Below are positions 1 to 8,510 of a DNA stretch of 64,000 nucleotides, piece after piece. Origin of the DNA: Ensifer adhaerens (GTDB lineage: Bacteria > Pseudomonadota > Alphaproteobacteria > Rhizobiales > Rhizobiaceae); NCBI GenBank assembly GCA_900215285.1, contig OCMG01000004.1, positions 1,049,501 to 1,113,500 of the forward strand. The letters are read 5' to 3'. Each line of letters starts with the position of its first letter. Position 1 is the first letter of the stretch. Both the position numbers and the translations under genes were made by a program. The notes beneath the pieces were generated by a model, which searched no databases, was not told the origin of the DNA, and was given only the letters and a program-made list of their open reading frames with translations.

Positions 1-1134
1 TTGGCCACACAGGACGTGGAAATCATCGGTGAAGGCGTGGTGGAGGTTCTGCAGGACGGTTTCGGTTTCCTGCGCTCGGCCAATGCCAATTACCTGCCCG
101 GTCCCGACGACATCTACATTTCGCCGTCCCAGATTCGCCGTTTCTCACTGAAGACCGGTGATACGGTTGAAGGCCCCATTCGTGGACCAAAGGAGGGCGA
201 ACGCTATTTCGCGCTTCTGAAGGTGAATACAATCAATTTCGAGGATCCCGAAAAGATCCGTCACAAGGTTCATTTCGATAACCTGACGCCGCTCTATCCG
301 AACGAGCGTTTCAAGATGGAGCTTGAGGTTCCCACATCGAAGGATCTTTCGCCTCGTGTCATCGATCTGGTTGCGCCGCTTGGCAAGGGCCAGCGCGGGC
401 TTATTGTCGCCCCGCCGCGCACCGGTAAGACGGTCCTGCTGCAGAACATTGCTCACTCGATCACGGCCAACCATCCCGAGTGCTACCTCATCGTTCTTCT
501 GATCGATGAACGTCCCGAGGAAGTCACCGACATGCAGCGTTCGGTGCGCGGGGAGGTCGTGTCCTCGACATTCGACGAACCGGCGACACGCCATGTGCAA
601 GTCGCCGAGATGGTCATCGAAAAGGCGAAGCGGCTTGTTGAACACGGTCGCGATGTGGTCATCCTGCTCGATTCCATCACACGCCTCGGCCGCGCCTATA
701 ACACTGTGGTGCCGTCCTCCGGCAAGGTGCTGACGGGGGGCGTGGATGCAAACGCGCTCCAGCGGCCGAAGCGCTTCTTCGGCGCCGCCCGCAATATCGA
801 GGAAGGTGGCTCGCTGACGATCATCGCGACCGCGCTGATCGACACGGGAAGCCGCATGGACGAAGTGATCTTCGAAGAATTCAAGGGTACCGGCAACTCG
901 GAAATCGTGCTCGACCGCAAGGTCGCCGACAAGCGCATCTTCCCGGCCATGGACATCCTGAAGTCCGGGACACGCAAGGAAGACCTCCTTGTTCCGCGAC
1001 AGGATCTTCAGAAGATCTTTGTTCTTCGCCGGATTCTTGCTCCGATGGGAACCACGGATGCCATTGAATTCCTGATCGACAAGCTGAAGCAGACGAAGAA
1101 TAACGGCGATTTCTTCGAATCGATGAACACCTGA
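1..1134 (+). CDS. rho: Transcription termination factor Rho, 5'-truncated by window edge
   Basis: Hexameric RNA-dependent ATPase that terminates transcription at Rho-dependent sites. The visible 377 residues match the family closely: the cold-shock-like RNA-binding domain ([21 protein letters not shown]) at about residues 20-50 of the fragment, then a RecA-type ATPase core with Walker A (APPRTGKT) near residue 140, the segment [13 protein letters not shown], and [12 protein letters not shown] with the [10 protein letters not shown]-loop region. The C-terminus ([11 protein letters not shown]) is complete. Rho of rhizobia and E. coli is about 420 residues, so about 44 N-terminal residues (the helical N-terminal domain) lie upstream of the window. 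The TTG at position 1 is therefore an internal Leu codon, not a start. It heads the rho-mnmE-mnmG-rsmG-parA-parB run typical of the region near the chromosomal origin in Rhizobiales. Confidence 0.97.
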   Translation: MATQDVEIIGEGVVEVLQDGFGFLRSANANYLPGPDDIYISPSQIRRFSLKTGDTVEGPIRGPKEGERYFALLKVNTINFEDPEKIRHKVHFDNLTPLYPNERFKMELEVPTSKDLSPRVIDLVAPLGKGQRGLIVAPPRTGKTVLLQNIAHSITANHPECYLIVLLIDERPEEVTDMQRSVRGEVVSSTFDEPATRHVQVAEMVIEKAKRLVEHGRDVVILLDSITRLGRAYNTVVPSSGKVLTGGVDANALQRPKRFFGAARNIEEGGSLTIIATALIDTGSRMDEVIFEEFKGTGNSEIVLDRKVADKRIFPAMDILKSGTRKEDLLVPRQDLQKIFVLRRILAPMGTTDAIEFLIDKLKQTKNNGDFFESMNT

Positions 1135-1162
1135 TTTCATTAGCTGGCTAGCGAACTGGAGA

Positions 1163-1206
1163 GAGTTAGTCACGGTTGATTGCCGTGATTGACTCTTTCG
1201 TATTTT
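1163..1206 (+). terminator. Hairpin after rho, probable terminator or attenuator
   Basis: A 13-bp stem (1163-1175 with 1183-1195, two G-U wobbles in RNA) with a 7-nt loop, followed by a T-rich stretch (TTTCGTATTTTC). It lies 29 bp after the rho stop and 77 bp before the mnmE start chosen here. The T tract is interrupted, so it may attenuate rather than fully terminate. Confidence 0.55.
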
Positions 1207-1283
1207 CGGCCCAAATGCCGGCGGGTCCAGCCAGGCGAATGAGCGCCAGCGCAAAACGTCCCGTTGCGTGGGTAACCGAGCAC

Positions 1284-2603
1284 ATGGCAGCAATTGACAC
1301 CATCTTCTCGCTTTCCAGCGGCGGCCTCCCATCTGGGGTGGCCGTGATTCGTTTGTCTGGTCCTGCGGCAGAAGACGCGTTGCGCGCGCTTTGTGGCAAG
1401 GTTCCGAAGGCGCGCACGGCGACGCTGGTGACCGTCAGGAGTGTTGATGGTGAGGAACTCGACCAGGGCATAGGGCTGTTCTTCAAGGCTCCCGCATCGT
1501 TCACGGGGGAAGATTGTGCAGAGCTGCAGTTGCATGGCAGCCGTGCCGTCATTGCGGCGGTTCTTCAAGCCCTTGGAGCGCTACCGGGTCTTAGACAGGC
1601 GGAAGCCGGAGAGTTCGCTCGACGGGCGTTCGAAAATGGCAAGCTCGACCTTGTCGAGGCAGAGGGCCTCTCAGAACTGTTGCAGGCGGAAACGAGCGCC
1701 CAAAGAAGGCTGGCACGGTATCTTGCGGATGGCCATTTGTCGCGCCGTTACACCGCGTGGATGGACCGCCTGTCCCAGGCTCGTGCTCTGATCGAGGCTG
1801 AGCTGGATTTCTCGGACGAAGGCGATATCCCGGGCTCCGTTTCGGATCGGGTCTGGAAGGATGTCGCTGCACTTTCGACGGAAATGAACGCGGCTTTGTC
1901 CGACCATACGGCGGAGATCGTGCGTGACGGATTCCGCGTCGCGATTGCCGGGAGACCAAACGCCGGCAAATCCAGTCTTCTGAATTACCTCGCGCGCCGG
2001 GACGTTGCGATTGTCACGGATATCGCCGGAACGACACGCGACGTCTTGTCCGTGGATCTTGATCTGAACGGCGCGAAGATCGTCGTCTTTGATACGGCCG
2101 GTTTACGTGATACAGACGATCCGGTTGAGCGGATCGGAATAGAGCGGGCGCGCCAGACGATTCGGGAAGCCGACTTGGTCCTTTATCTTTCGGAGACAGG
2201 CGAAGTCGAGGACAGCGAAGTTCTGTCGGCGCGCGCCACTCCGGACATCATCCTAGTGCATTCAAAGGCTGATAGGATTTCTGGTCGCGGCGCTGCAGGC
2301 GGTATTTCGATTTCCACCCGGACGGGAGACGGATTCGATTCGCTCCTGAAACGGATCTCGGACTTGGTAGGTCGAGCAACTGGAGGCGGTCACTTTGCGA
2401 CGCCGCTTTTGATTCGGCATCGTAACCACATCGCGACGGCGACTGCAGCGCTGGAAGCGGCGGTGTCCGAAGTCAGTCTGCCGCTCGAACTGAGGGCCGA
2501 ACTTCTGCGCGGGGCAGCGGATGAACTGGCCCACCTGACAGGGCGGGTCACACCGGACGCGCTGCTTGGTCTGATTTTCTCGCAATTCTGCGTTGGGAAA
2601 TAG
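1284..2603 (+). CDS. mnmE: tRNA-modification GTPase MnmE (TrmE)
   Basis: With MnmG it installs the aminomethyl-type modification at the C5 position of wobble uridine (U34) in certain tRNAs. The 439-residue product has the N-terminal tetrahydrofolate-binding/dimerisation domain (about 1-120), a helical domain, and an inserted G domain at about 215-370: G1 GRPNAGKS 223-230, G2 TDIAGTTRD 245-253, G3 DTAGLR 270-275. It ends in the family's C-terminal CxGK motif (FCVGK). I start at the ATG at 1284, giving MAAIDTIFSLSSG, because this matches the family N-terminus; the frame is open further upstream but that extension overlaps the post-rho hairpin. Oddity: the G4 motif reads SKAD (327-330) rather than NKxD. 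The gene lies 41 bp upstream of its partner mnmG. Confidence 0.96.
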   Translation: MAAIDTIFSLSSGGLPSGVAVIRLSGPAAEDALRALCGKVPKARTATLVTVRSVDGEELDQGIGLFFKAPASFTGEDCAELQLHGSRAVIAAVLQALGALPGLRQAEAGEFARRAFENGKLDLVEAEGLSELLQAETSAQRRLARYLADGHLSRRYTAWMDRLSQARALIEAELDFSDEGDIPGSVSDRVWKDVAALSTEMNAALSDHTAEIVRDGFRVAIAGRPNAGKSSLLNYLARRDVAIVTDIAGTTRDVLSVDLDLNGAKIVVFDTAGLRDTDDPVERIGIERARQTIREADLVLYLSETGEVEDSEVLSARATPDIILVHSKADRISGRGAAGGISISTRTGDGFDSLLKRISDLVGRATGGGHFATPLLIRHRNHIATATAALEAAVSEVSLPLELRAELLRGAADELAHLTGRVTPDALLGLIFSQFCVGK

Positions 2604-2644
2604 CGCCATTGGAGAGATGGCCATTTTGATTCAGGAACGAAACG

Positions 2645-4531
2645 ATGAGTGATCTCGATTTCGATGTTATCGTGATTGGTGGCGGTCATGCCGGTTGTGA
2701 AGCGGCTTCTGCGGCTGCGCGAGCGGGCGCGGCGACCGCGCTTCTGACGCATCGTGCTGACACGATTGGGACGATGTCATGCAATCCCGCGATCGGCGGT
2801 CTGGGTAAAGGTCATCTAGTGCGGGAGATTGACGCGCTGGATGGCGTTATGGGCCGCGTTGCGGACCTCGCCGGCATTCAATTTCGTCTATTGAACCGCA
2901 AGAAGGGCCCTGCAGTGCGGGGGCCACGAACACAGGCGGACCGCGCCCTTTATCGCCAGCATATGCAAGCGGCGCTGGCTGTTACAGCAGGTTTGACGAT
3001 ATTGGAGGGGGACGCCTACGATCTCCTGATGGATGGCCGTCGCGTCAAAGGCGTGGTTACCGCCGATGGCCGGGAGTTCCGGGCGCCTTCGGTCGTGATC
3101 ACGACCGGAACATTTCTCCGCGGTTTGATTCACATCGGAAACGAAAGGACGCCGGCTGGGAGGGTCGGTGAAGCTCCGAGCATTGGTCTGTCAGCTCGGT
3201 TCGAGGCATTGGGACTTCGGTTGGGCCGCCTGAAGACGGGCACGCCGGCGCGTCTGGATGGGACGACCGTGGCCTGGAACGAGGTTGGGGTTCAGGAAGC
3301 AGACGAGGATCCTGTCCCATTCTCCTTTCTCACCGACGCCATCGTGAATCCGCAAGTGACCTGCGGCGTGACCCGGACAACAGATGAGACCCACCGGATC
3401 ATAAGGGACAATATTCACCGCTCTGCCATGTATTCCGGAGAGATCAAGGGTGTTGGACCGCGGTATTGCCCTTCGATAGAGGACAAAATTGTTCGATTTG
3501 GAGACAGGGATGGTCACCAGATCTTTCTTGAACCTGAGGGGTTGAACGACGACACTGTCTACCCCAACGGGATCTCGACGTCTCTGCCTGTCGAAGTCCA
3601 GGAGTTGTTTATCAGGAGTATTCCGGGTTTGCAGGATGTCCGCATCTTGCAACCGGGCTATGCGATCGAATACGACTTCGTGGACCCGACGCAGTTGGAC
3701 TACCGGTTGGCTGTGCGCGAGATGGAAGGCCTTTTCCTGGCTGGGCAGATCAATGGCACAACGGGTTACGAAGAGGCAGGCGCCCAAGGGCTGGTGGCTG
3801 GATTGAATGCAGCGCGTCACGCCAAACGCAGTGAGCCGGTCCAATTTAGCCGCACGACGTCCTATATTGGCGTTATGATTGATGATCTGATTACGTTTGG
3901 CGTAACCGAACCCTATCGCATGTTTACGTCGCGGGCCGAGTACAGGCTCACCTTGCGCGCCGATAATGCGGATCAGCGGCTAACACCACTTGCCGTCGAA
4001 CTTGGAATCTGCAGCGATGAACGCCGCGGTCGGTTTGAAGCGTATCGGGAAGCGGTTGATGAGGGCCGGGCTACACTGAAGAAGGTGACCGTGACCCCAA
4101 ACGAAGCGGACGGATTTGGGCTTGCCCTTAACAAGGATGGCCAGAGAAGGAGCGCTTACGATCTTCTCTCCCGAACTGATTTTGAATTTCCAGATGCCGA
4201 ACGGATTTGGCCGCAATTGGGGCAAATCGATTCTCGGGCCAAGGAAGCGCTGAAAATCGAAGCGAGCTATGCGGTCTATATGGATCGGCAGGCGGCGGCG
4301 ATTGCGGATATTCGGCGAGATGAACGTCGGGAGATTCCCGCAGGCTTTCCGTTCGAGAGGATTTCCGGTTTATCCAACGAGATTCTCCTAAAGTTGAATA
4401 GAATCAGACCTTTAAATCTTGCGCAGGCGGCTTCTATCGAGGGCATGACGCCGGCGGCACTTGCACTGCTTCTCGTTCATCTGCGTAAGGATGGGCAGAA
4501 CCCGCAGACTGCAGGAGCACAGGTGCAATGA
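2645..4531 (+). CDS. mnmG: tRNA uridine 5-carboxymethylaminomethyl modification enzyme MnmG (GidA)
   Basis: FAD-dependent partner of MnmE in U34 modification of tRNA; cytoplasmic. The product is 628 residues, the usual length for the family. The N-terminal Rossmann FAD motif [10 protein letters not shown] sits at residues 12-21, followed by the conserved [16 protein letters not shown] segment, TTGTFLRG, and YCPSIEDK. The C-terminal helical MnmE-binding region is intact. The stop codon overlaps the rsmG start by 4 bp (ATGA), so the two are translationally coupled. Confidence 0.97.
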   Translation: MSDLDFDVIVIGGGHAGCEAASAAARAGAATALLTHRADTIGTMSCNPAIGGLGKGHLVREIDALDGVMGRVADLAGIQFRLLNRKKGPAVRGPRTQADRALYRQHMQAALAVTAGLTILEGDAYDLLMDGRRVKGVVTADGREFRAPSVVITTGTFLRGLIHIGNERTPAGRVGEAPSIGLSARFEALGLRLGRLKTGTPARLDGTTVAWNEVGVQEADEDPVPFSFLTDAIVNPQVTCGVTRTTDETHRIIRDNIHRSAMYSGEIKGVGPRYCPSIEDKIVRFGDRDGHQIFLEPEGLNDDTVYPNGISTSLPVEVQELFIRSIPGLQDVRILQPGYAIEYDFVDPTQLDYRLAVREMEGLFLAGQINGTTGYEEAGAQGLVAGLNAARHAKRSEPVQFSRTTSYIGVMIDDLITFGVTEPYRMFTSRAEYRLTLRADNADQRLTPLAVELGICSDERRGRFEAYREAVDEGRATLKKVTVTPNEADGFGLALNKDGQRRSAYDLLSRTDFEFPDAERIWPQLGQIDSRAKEALKIEASYAVYMDRQAAAIADIRRDERREIPAGFPFERISGLSNEILLKLNRIRPLNLAQAASIEGMTPAALALLLVHLRKDGQNPQTAGAQVQ

Positions 4532-5163
4532 TGGAGAGTCACGCGCTTGGACTAATCGGTTTGCGTGTTTCACGTGAAACGAAGGAGAAGCTGGAGCTTT
4601 TCGCCAACCTGTTTTTGAAGTGGAACAGATCTATCAATTTGGTCGCCCCGTCAACGGCCGGTGACTTATGGCGGAGGCATATTGCTGACAGCGCTCAGCT
4701 TTACGCCCTGCATCAGGATCCCTGCACCTGGGTTGATTTGGGCAGCGGAGGTGGTTTTCCTGGAATTGTGACCGCTCTTTTTCTGGCTGAACGGGGCGAT
4801 GGGTGGGTTCATCTGGTCGAGAGCAATAACAAGAAGGCGGCGTTCTTGCGGAGTGCCATCCTGGAAACCGGCGCCAGAGCTTCCGTTCATCCCATTCGCA
4901 TTGAAGACGCCCCCAATGAAATCCCGAATTGCACGGCCATCTCCGCCCGTGCGCTTGCCGATTTAACGGAGCTCTGCCGATACGCCTATCCCTGGGTGCT
5001 CCGTTCGCCTGGAACACGGCTTTTTTTGCATAAAGGGCGGGATTACGCACGTGAGGTGACCGCGGCGCATGGCGGATGGGATTTTGATCTGGTAAAACAT
5101 GAAAGTCAGATCGAGCAGGGTTCGGTAATCCTGGAGATTTCCAATCTGACCCCAAAGCGTTAG
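4528..5163 (+). CDS. rsmG: 16S rRNA (guanine527-N7)-methyltransferase RsmG (GidB)
   Basis: SAM-dependent methyltransferase that makes m7G527 in 16S rRNA. It is 211 residues, with the SAM-binding motif [13 protein letters not shown] near residues 69-81 and the N-terminal [14 protein letters not shown] signature. Two adjacent ATG codons (4528, 4531) open the frame; the first overlaps the mnmG stop. Codons 13-18 (VSRET) are written with a parS sequence, so this reading frame doubles as a chromosome segregation site. It is followed by parA after only 11 bp. Confidence 0.96.
   Translation: MMESHALGLIGLRVSRETKEKLELFANLFLKWNRSINLVAPSTAGDLWRRHIADSAQLYALHQDPCTWVDLGSGGGFPGIVTALFLAERGDGWVHLVESNNKKAAFLRSAILETGARASVHPIRIEDAPNEIPNCTAISARALADLTELCRYAYPWVLRSPGTRLFLHKGRDYAREVTAAHGGWDFDLVKHESQIEQGSVILEISNLTPKR
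4566..4581. promoter_or_regulatory. parS: parS centromere site (ParB binding)
   Basis: TGTTTCACGTGAAACG, containing the perfect 14-bp palindrome GTTTCACGTGAAAC (4567-4580). It matches the bacterial parS consensus (TGTTTCACGTGAAACA) at 15 of 16 positions. It lies inside the start of rsmG, 0.6 kb upstream of parA, the position known for parS in other Alphaproteobacteria. Confidence 0.96.
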
Positions 5164-5174
5164 CGAGACCCCAA

Positions 5175-5975
5175 ATGGCGATGAGTGGATATCGGAATCG
5201 AATCATAACCGTTGCAAATCAAAAAGGCGGGGTTGGAAAGACAACCACAGCTATTAATCTTGCAACCGCACTCGCTGCGATTGGTGAAAAAGTTTTGATC
5301 GTCGACCTGGATCCCCAAGGCAATGCCAGTACGGGGCTCGGGATCAGCAGGAAGAACCGGGATGTGTCCTCATATGATTTGCTGATGGGAACCCATTCGG
5401 TGGCTGATACGGTCCAGGAAACCGCTGTACCCAATCTCCATATTATTCCGTCGACGATGGATCTCCTGGGAATCGAGATGGAAATCGCCCAGGCCAGCGA
5501 TCGCGTCTTCCGGCTGCGAAAGGCGCTGATCTCGACTCAGGCTTTTGAGTATTCCTATATTCTGGTCGACTGCCCGCCCAGTTTCAATTTGCTGACCATG
5601 AACGCGATGGCTGCCGCGCATTCGGTGCTGGTTCCTCTGCAATGCGAGTTCTTCGCTCTTGAGGGGTTAAGTCAACTGCTTGAAACGGTTTCACAAATTC
5701 GCGCGACGGTGAATCCGCAGCTGGATATTCAGGGCATTGTCCTGACCATGTTCGACGCGCGCAACAACCTCGCGCAGCAGGTGGTGAACGATGTGCGGAC
5801 GCATCTTGGTGAAAAGGTTTATCACACCTTGATCCCAAGGAACGTCCGTGTTTCGGAGGCACCTTCCTATGGCAAGCCGGCAATCCTTTACGATCTGAAA
5901 TGTGCGGGTAGCCAGGCCTATCTTCAGTTGGCATCCGAGGTCATCCAGAGAGAACGTCAACGCCTGGCAGCGTGA
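5175..5975 (+). CDS. parA: Chromosome partitioning ATPase ParA
   Basis: Nucleoid-bound ATPase that moves ParB-parS complexes to segregate replicated origins. It is 266 residues with the deviant Walker A KGGVGKTT (17-24), the DLDPQGNAS motif (about 45-53), and the DCPPSFNLLTMNAMAA Walker B region. A second in-frame ATG at 5181 is a possible start; the Shine-Dalgarno is weak at both. It lies 11 bp after rsmG and 21 bp before parB in one apparent transcription unit. The sequence is the chromosomal type rather than the RepA plasmid type, and no repC is adjacent. Confidence 0.97.
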   Translation: MAMSGYRNRIITVANQKGGVGKTTTAINLATALAAIGEKVLIVDLDPQGNASTGLGISRKNRDVSSYDLLMGTHSVADTVQETAVPNLHIIPSTMDLLGIEMEIAQASDRVFRLRKALISTQAFEYSYILVDCPPSFNLLTMNAMAAAHSVLVPLQCEFFALEGLSQLLETVSQIRATVNPQLDIQGIVLTMFDARNNLAQQVVNDVRTHLGEKVYHTLIPRNVRVSEAPSYGKPAILYDLKCAGSQAYLQLASEVIQRERQRLAA

Positions 5976-5996
5976 TTGTAACGGAGGTGTAATAGT

Positions 5997-6896
5997 TTGG
6001 CGATGGAAGAAGATCATTCGAAGCGCCGTCTTGGCCGCGGCCTCGCCGCACTCATCGGTGAAATGGATCAGCCCATTCCCATGGGGGGCGCTGCAGCGCC
6101 AAGCCGAATTAGCGCCGACCGCCAGGTTCCGATCGAACATGTGGTGCGAAACCCTCGTAACCCGCGTCGGAGCTTTGATGAGGCGGAGCTGCAGGAACTG
6201 GCATCCTCCATTCGCCAGCATGGCATCGTCCAGCCCGTCGTGGTGCGGACCATCGCGGGAAGCCAATATGAAATAATTGCAGGCGAGCGGCGCTGGCGCG
6301 CGGCCCAGCTGGCCGGGTTCGCCGAAATTCCCGTCATCGTGCGAGATGTCGACGATCGCACGGCCCTGGAGCTTGCCATTGTCGAGAATGTGCAGCGCTC
6401 GGATCTCAATCCATTGGAAGAAGCGCTGGGCTACGAGCAGTTGATCGCCGAGCACGGGTATACGCAGAACGACCTCGGCGAAATCATCGGCAAGAGCCGC
6501 AGTCACGTCGCCAACAGCCTCCGCCTGCTCAAGCTTCCTGACGAAGTGCGCGACATGCTGTCCTCTGGGACCCTCTCGGCCGGGCATGCGCGCGCCCTCA
6601 TTCCCACGTCGAACCCCGTCATGCTGGCGCGGGCTGTCGTCGCCAAGGGCATGTCCGTGCGTGATACGGAGCGTCTTGCGCAGAACGACATCAAGGCGCA
6701 GGAAAATCCGGGTCTTGCCGGACCCAAGGCCCGCGACAACAAGGATGCCGATACGCTGGCGCTCGAAAAATCGCTATCCGATGCCCTGGGGCTCGATGTT
6801 TCGGTGAGTCACAAGGCGAGTGGCGGTTTTGTGAAGATTTCCTACAAGACCCTGGACCAACTCGAGGAAATCTGCCGCCTCCTCGAACGGCGTTGA
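5997..6896 (+). CDS. parB: Chromosome partitioning protein ParB
   Basis: parS-binding CTPase that loads onto and spreads along origin-proximal DNA. It is 299 residues. The N-terminal ParA-interacting stretch carries LGRGLAALIGEM, then the CTP-binding ParB/Srx fold with NPRNPRRSFDEAEL and the GERRWRAAQLAGF box, then the HTH (YTQNDLGEIIGKSRSHVANS) that reads parS, and a C-terminal dimerisation domain. I prefer the TTG at 5997 because GGAGG at 5983-5987 lies 9 bp upstream; the ATG at 6003 would be 15 bp away. A 59-bp gap separates its stop from the convergent holA, and I see no strong terminator there. Confidence 0.96.
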   Translation: MAMEEDHSKRRLGRGLAALIGEMDQPIPMGGAAAPSRISADRQVPIEHVVRNPRNPRRSFDEAELQELASSIRQHGIVQPVVVRTIAGSQYEIIAGERRWRAAQLAGFAEIPVIVRDVDDRTALELAIVENVQRSDLNPLEEALGYEQLIAEHGYTQNDLGEIIGKSRSHVANSLRLLKLPDEVRDMLSSGTLSAGHARALIPTSNPVMLARAVVAKGMSVRDTERLAQNDIKAQENPGLAGPKARDNKDADTLALEKSLSDALGLDVSVSHKASGGFVKISYKTLDQLEEICRLLERR

Positions 6897-6955
6897 TACC
6901 GCCCAAGGCGTTTCGCATGTAATCGTAAGAGCGACTTATGCCCGTATCGGCGTGA

Positions 6956-7993
6956 TTAGCGGCGCTGGATCGATTGCTGCGTCAGTGAGAGCAGAAGCTG
7001 CGCGGCAACGCTCTCGGCGATCTGGGGGTTCTTCTGGCTTGTCAGTACCATTGTCTGAAGCCGTGAAAGCTCGCGCGACAATTTGGGTGCGGTCCACAGG
7101 TTGAGCGCCTGAACGATCACGTTCCGGCGCTTGAAGAAAATGTGCTTGCCGTGCGTCTGCACGACCTGGTTGGCGGATTGCCGCGACCTGTCCATCTCGG
7201 CTCTCAGCGAATCCAGCGTCTGGAACTGGCGGATCACCGCGTTCAGAACCTGATAGATCGCCGTTTTTGCAGAGACGAGGGCGTCGAGAGCGGCAATCAT
7301 CGTCGTGGCGTCGCCACCCAGCAATGCGTCTATCAAATTATCCAGCGACGTTTCGCTTACGTCTCCGATGATATCGAGGACGTGGTGTTCCTCGATCTGG
7401 GGATCATGGGCGCAATAGAGCGCCAGCTTCCTGATTTCACCCCTGCTGGCGCGTCGGTCACCCCCCAGATTTTCCAGCAATCTTGCCCTGGCGGCCGGGG
7501 CGATGCGCTGCCCGGTTTCCTGGAGAATATCATCGATCAGGGTATTGAGGCTGGCCTGATCGTCTGCATAGCAAGGCACGGATGTGACGGAGCGTGCTGC
7601 TTCCGCGGCTTTGCGCAGAGCGGAGCCCTTCTTCAGGTCCCCGGCTTCTACAATAAGATAGGATTGCAGTTCGTTGTCGGCCGAGAGCGCGGTCAATCCG
7701 TCGACAAGGGATTTCTCGTTCCCCGCGTTTCGAACCCATACGAGCTTTTCGCCGCCGAAAAGACCGATGCTTTGCATCTCCTCGATCAGGCGCCCAGGCG
7801 CCTTCTGCAGGTCCGAGGCCTCAATCCTCGTCACCGCAAAAGGGTCTGTCAGCGAAACGCCGGTTCTCGTTGCCGCCGCCTCGGCACGTTCCGAGACGAG
7901 GCCTCGGTCGGGGCCGAAGATCACGATGATGCGCGGCAGCGCGGAACTGGATCGTAAGAGGCGGTCGAACTCCTGCGGCTTCAGTTCCGACAT
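6956..7993 (-). CDS. holA: DNA polymerase III delta subunit
   Basis: Clamp-loader subunit that opens the beta sliding clamp during replication. The 345-residue protein begins with the family-typical MSELKPQEFDRLL and has IVIFGPDRGLVSERAE, followed by the AAA+-like fold and the C-terminal collar domain (IYQVLNAVIRQFQTL region). It lies 7 bp downstream of lptE on the same strand, an lptE-holA pairing that is common across Proteobacteria. Confidence 0.93.
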   Translation of the reverse strand: MSELKPQEFDRLLRSSSALPRIIVIFGPDRGLVSERAEAAATRTGVSLTDPFAVTRIEASDLQKAPGRLIEEMQSIGLFGGEKLVWVRNAGNEKSLVDGLTALSADNELQSYLIVEAGDLKKGSALRKAAEAARSVTSVPCYADDQASLNTLIDDILQETGQRIAPAARARLLENLGGDRRASRGEIRKLALYCAHDPQIEEHHVLDIIGDVSETSLDNLIDALLGGDATTMIAALDALVSAKTAIYQVLNAVIRQFQTLDSLRAEMDRSRQSANQVVQTHGKHIFFKRRNVIVQALNLWTAPKLSRELSRLQTMVLTSQKNPQIAESVAAQLLLSLTQQSIQRR

Positions 7994-8000
7994 CTGCTGA

Positions 8001-8510
8001 TCACTTCGACAAAGCGCCGGCGATATCGAGCTTCAGCACCTCGGCAAGCTCGCGCGCCGCCCGATCCTCGGCGTCGCGGATGGCGCGAATCTGTGCAAAT
8101 TGCTGGCTGGTATAGTCCAGCTGTGCGTCCATGCGCTGGGTGCCCTGCTTGATGAGCTTGCCGTCGCGCGTCAGCGTATATGTCGCCGTCAGGGTGACAC
8201 GACCTGGCTGCGGAAGATTGGACGAAATCTGTGAGAGATAGTTCACGTTGCTGGAACTGACGCGCAGATTGAGCTGATAGACCGGGTTTGCTGGTTCCCC
8301 CGCCCCACCGGACAACAGAAAGATCATCTGATTGCGCACCGACTGCTCGACACGGTTCGTCGGCTCCGAGATACCGACGCTGGCGAGTGATCCGGTCAGG
8401 CTCGACTTTCCGTAAAGAGGCTGAACCTGGCACCCGCCGAGACCCAGCGCCGAGACCAGCACAGCACCCACAAAAGCGCGTCGAAACAGCGGCTTTTCAA
8501 ACAACGACAT
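8001..8510 (-). CDS. lptE: LPS-assembly lipoprotein LptE
   Basis: Outer-membrane lipoprotein that plugs and assembles the LptD channel inserting lipopolysaccharide into the outer leaflet. The 169-residue protein has a signal peptide with hydrophobic core [15 protein letters not shown] and lipobox Cys at residue 27 (GLGGC), followed by the QPLYG motif usual in alphaproteobacterial LptE. I start at the ATG at 8510; the frame is open upstream into leuS but only this start gives a signal peptide at the N-terminus. Its start overlaps the end of leuS by 14 bp, so the order leuS-lptE-holA is likely one operon. Confidence 0.92.
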   Translation of the reverse strand: MSLFEKPLFRRAFVGAVLVSALGLGGCQVQPLYGKSSLTGSLASVGISEPTNRVEQSVRNQMIFLLSGGAGEPANPVYQLNLRVSSSNVNYLSQISSNLPQPGRVTLTATYTLTRDGKLIKQGTQRMDAQLDYTSQQFAQIRAIRDAEDRAARELAEVLKLDIAGALSK

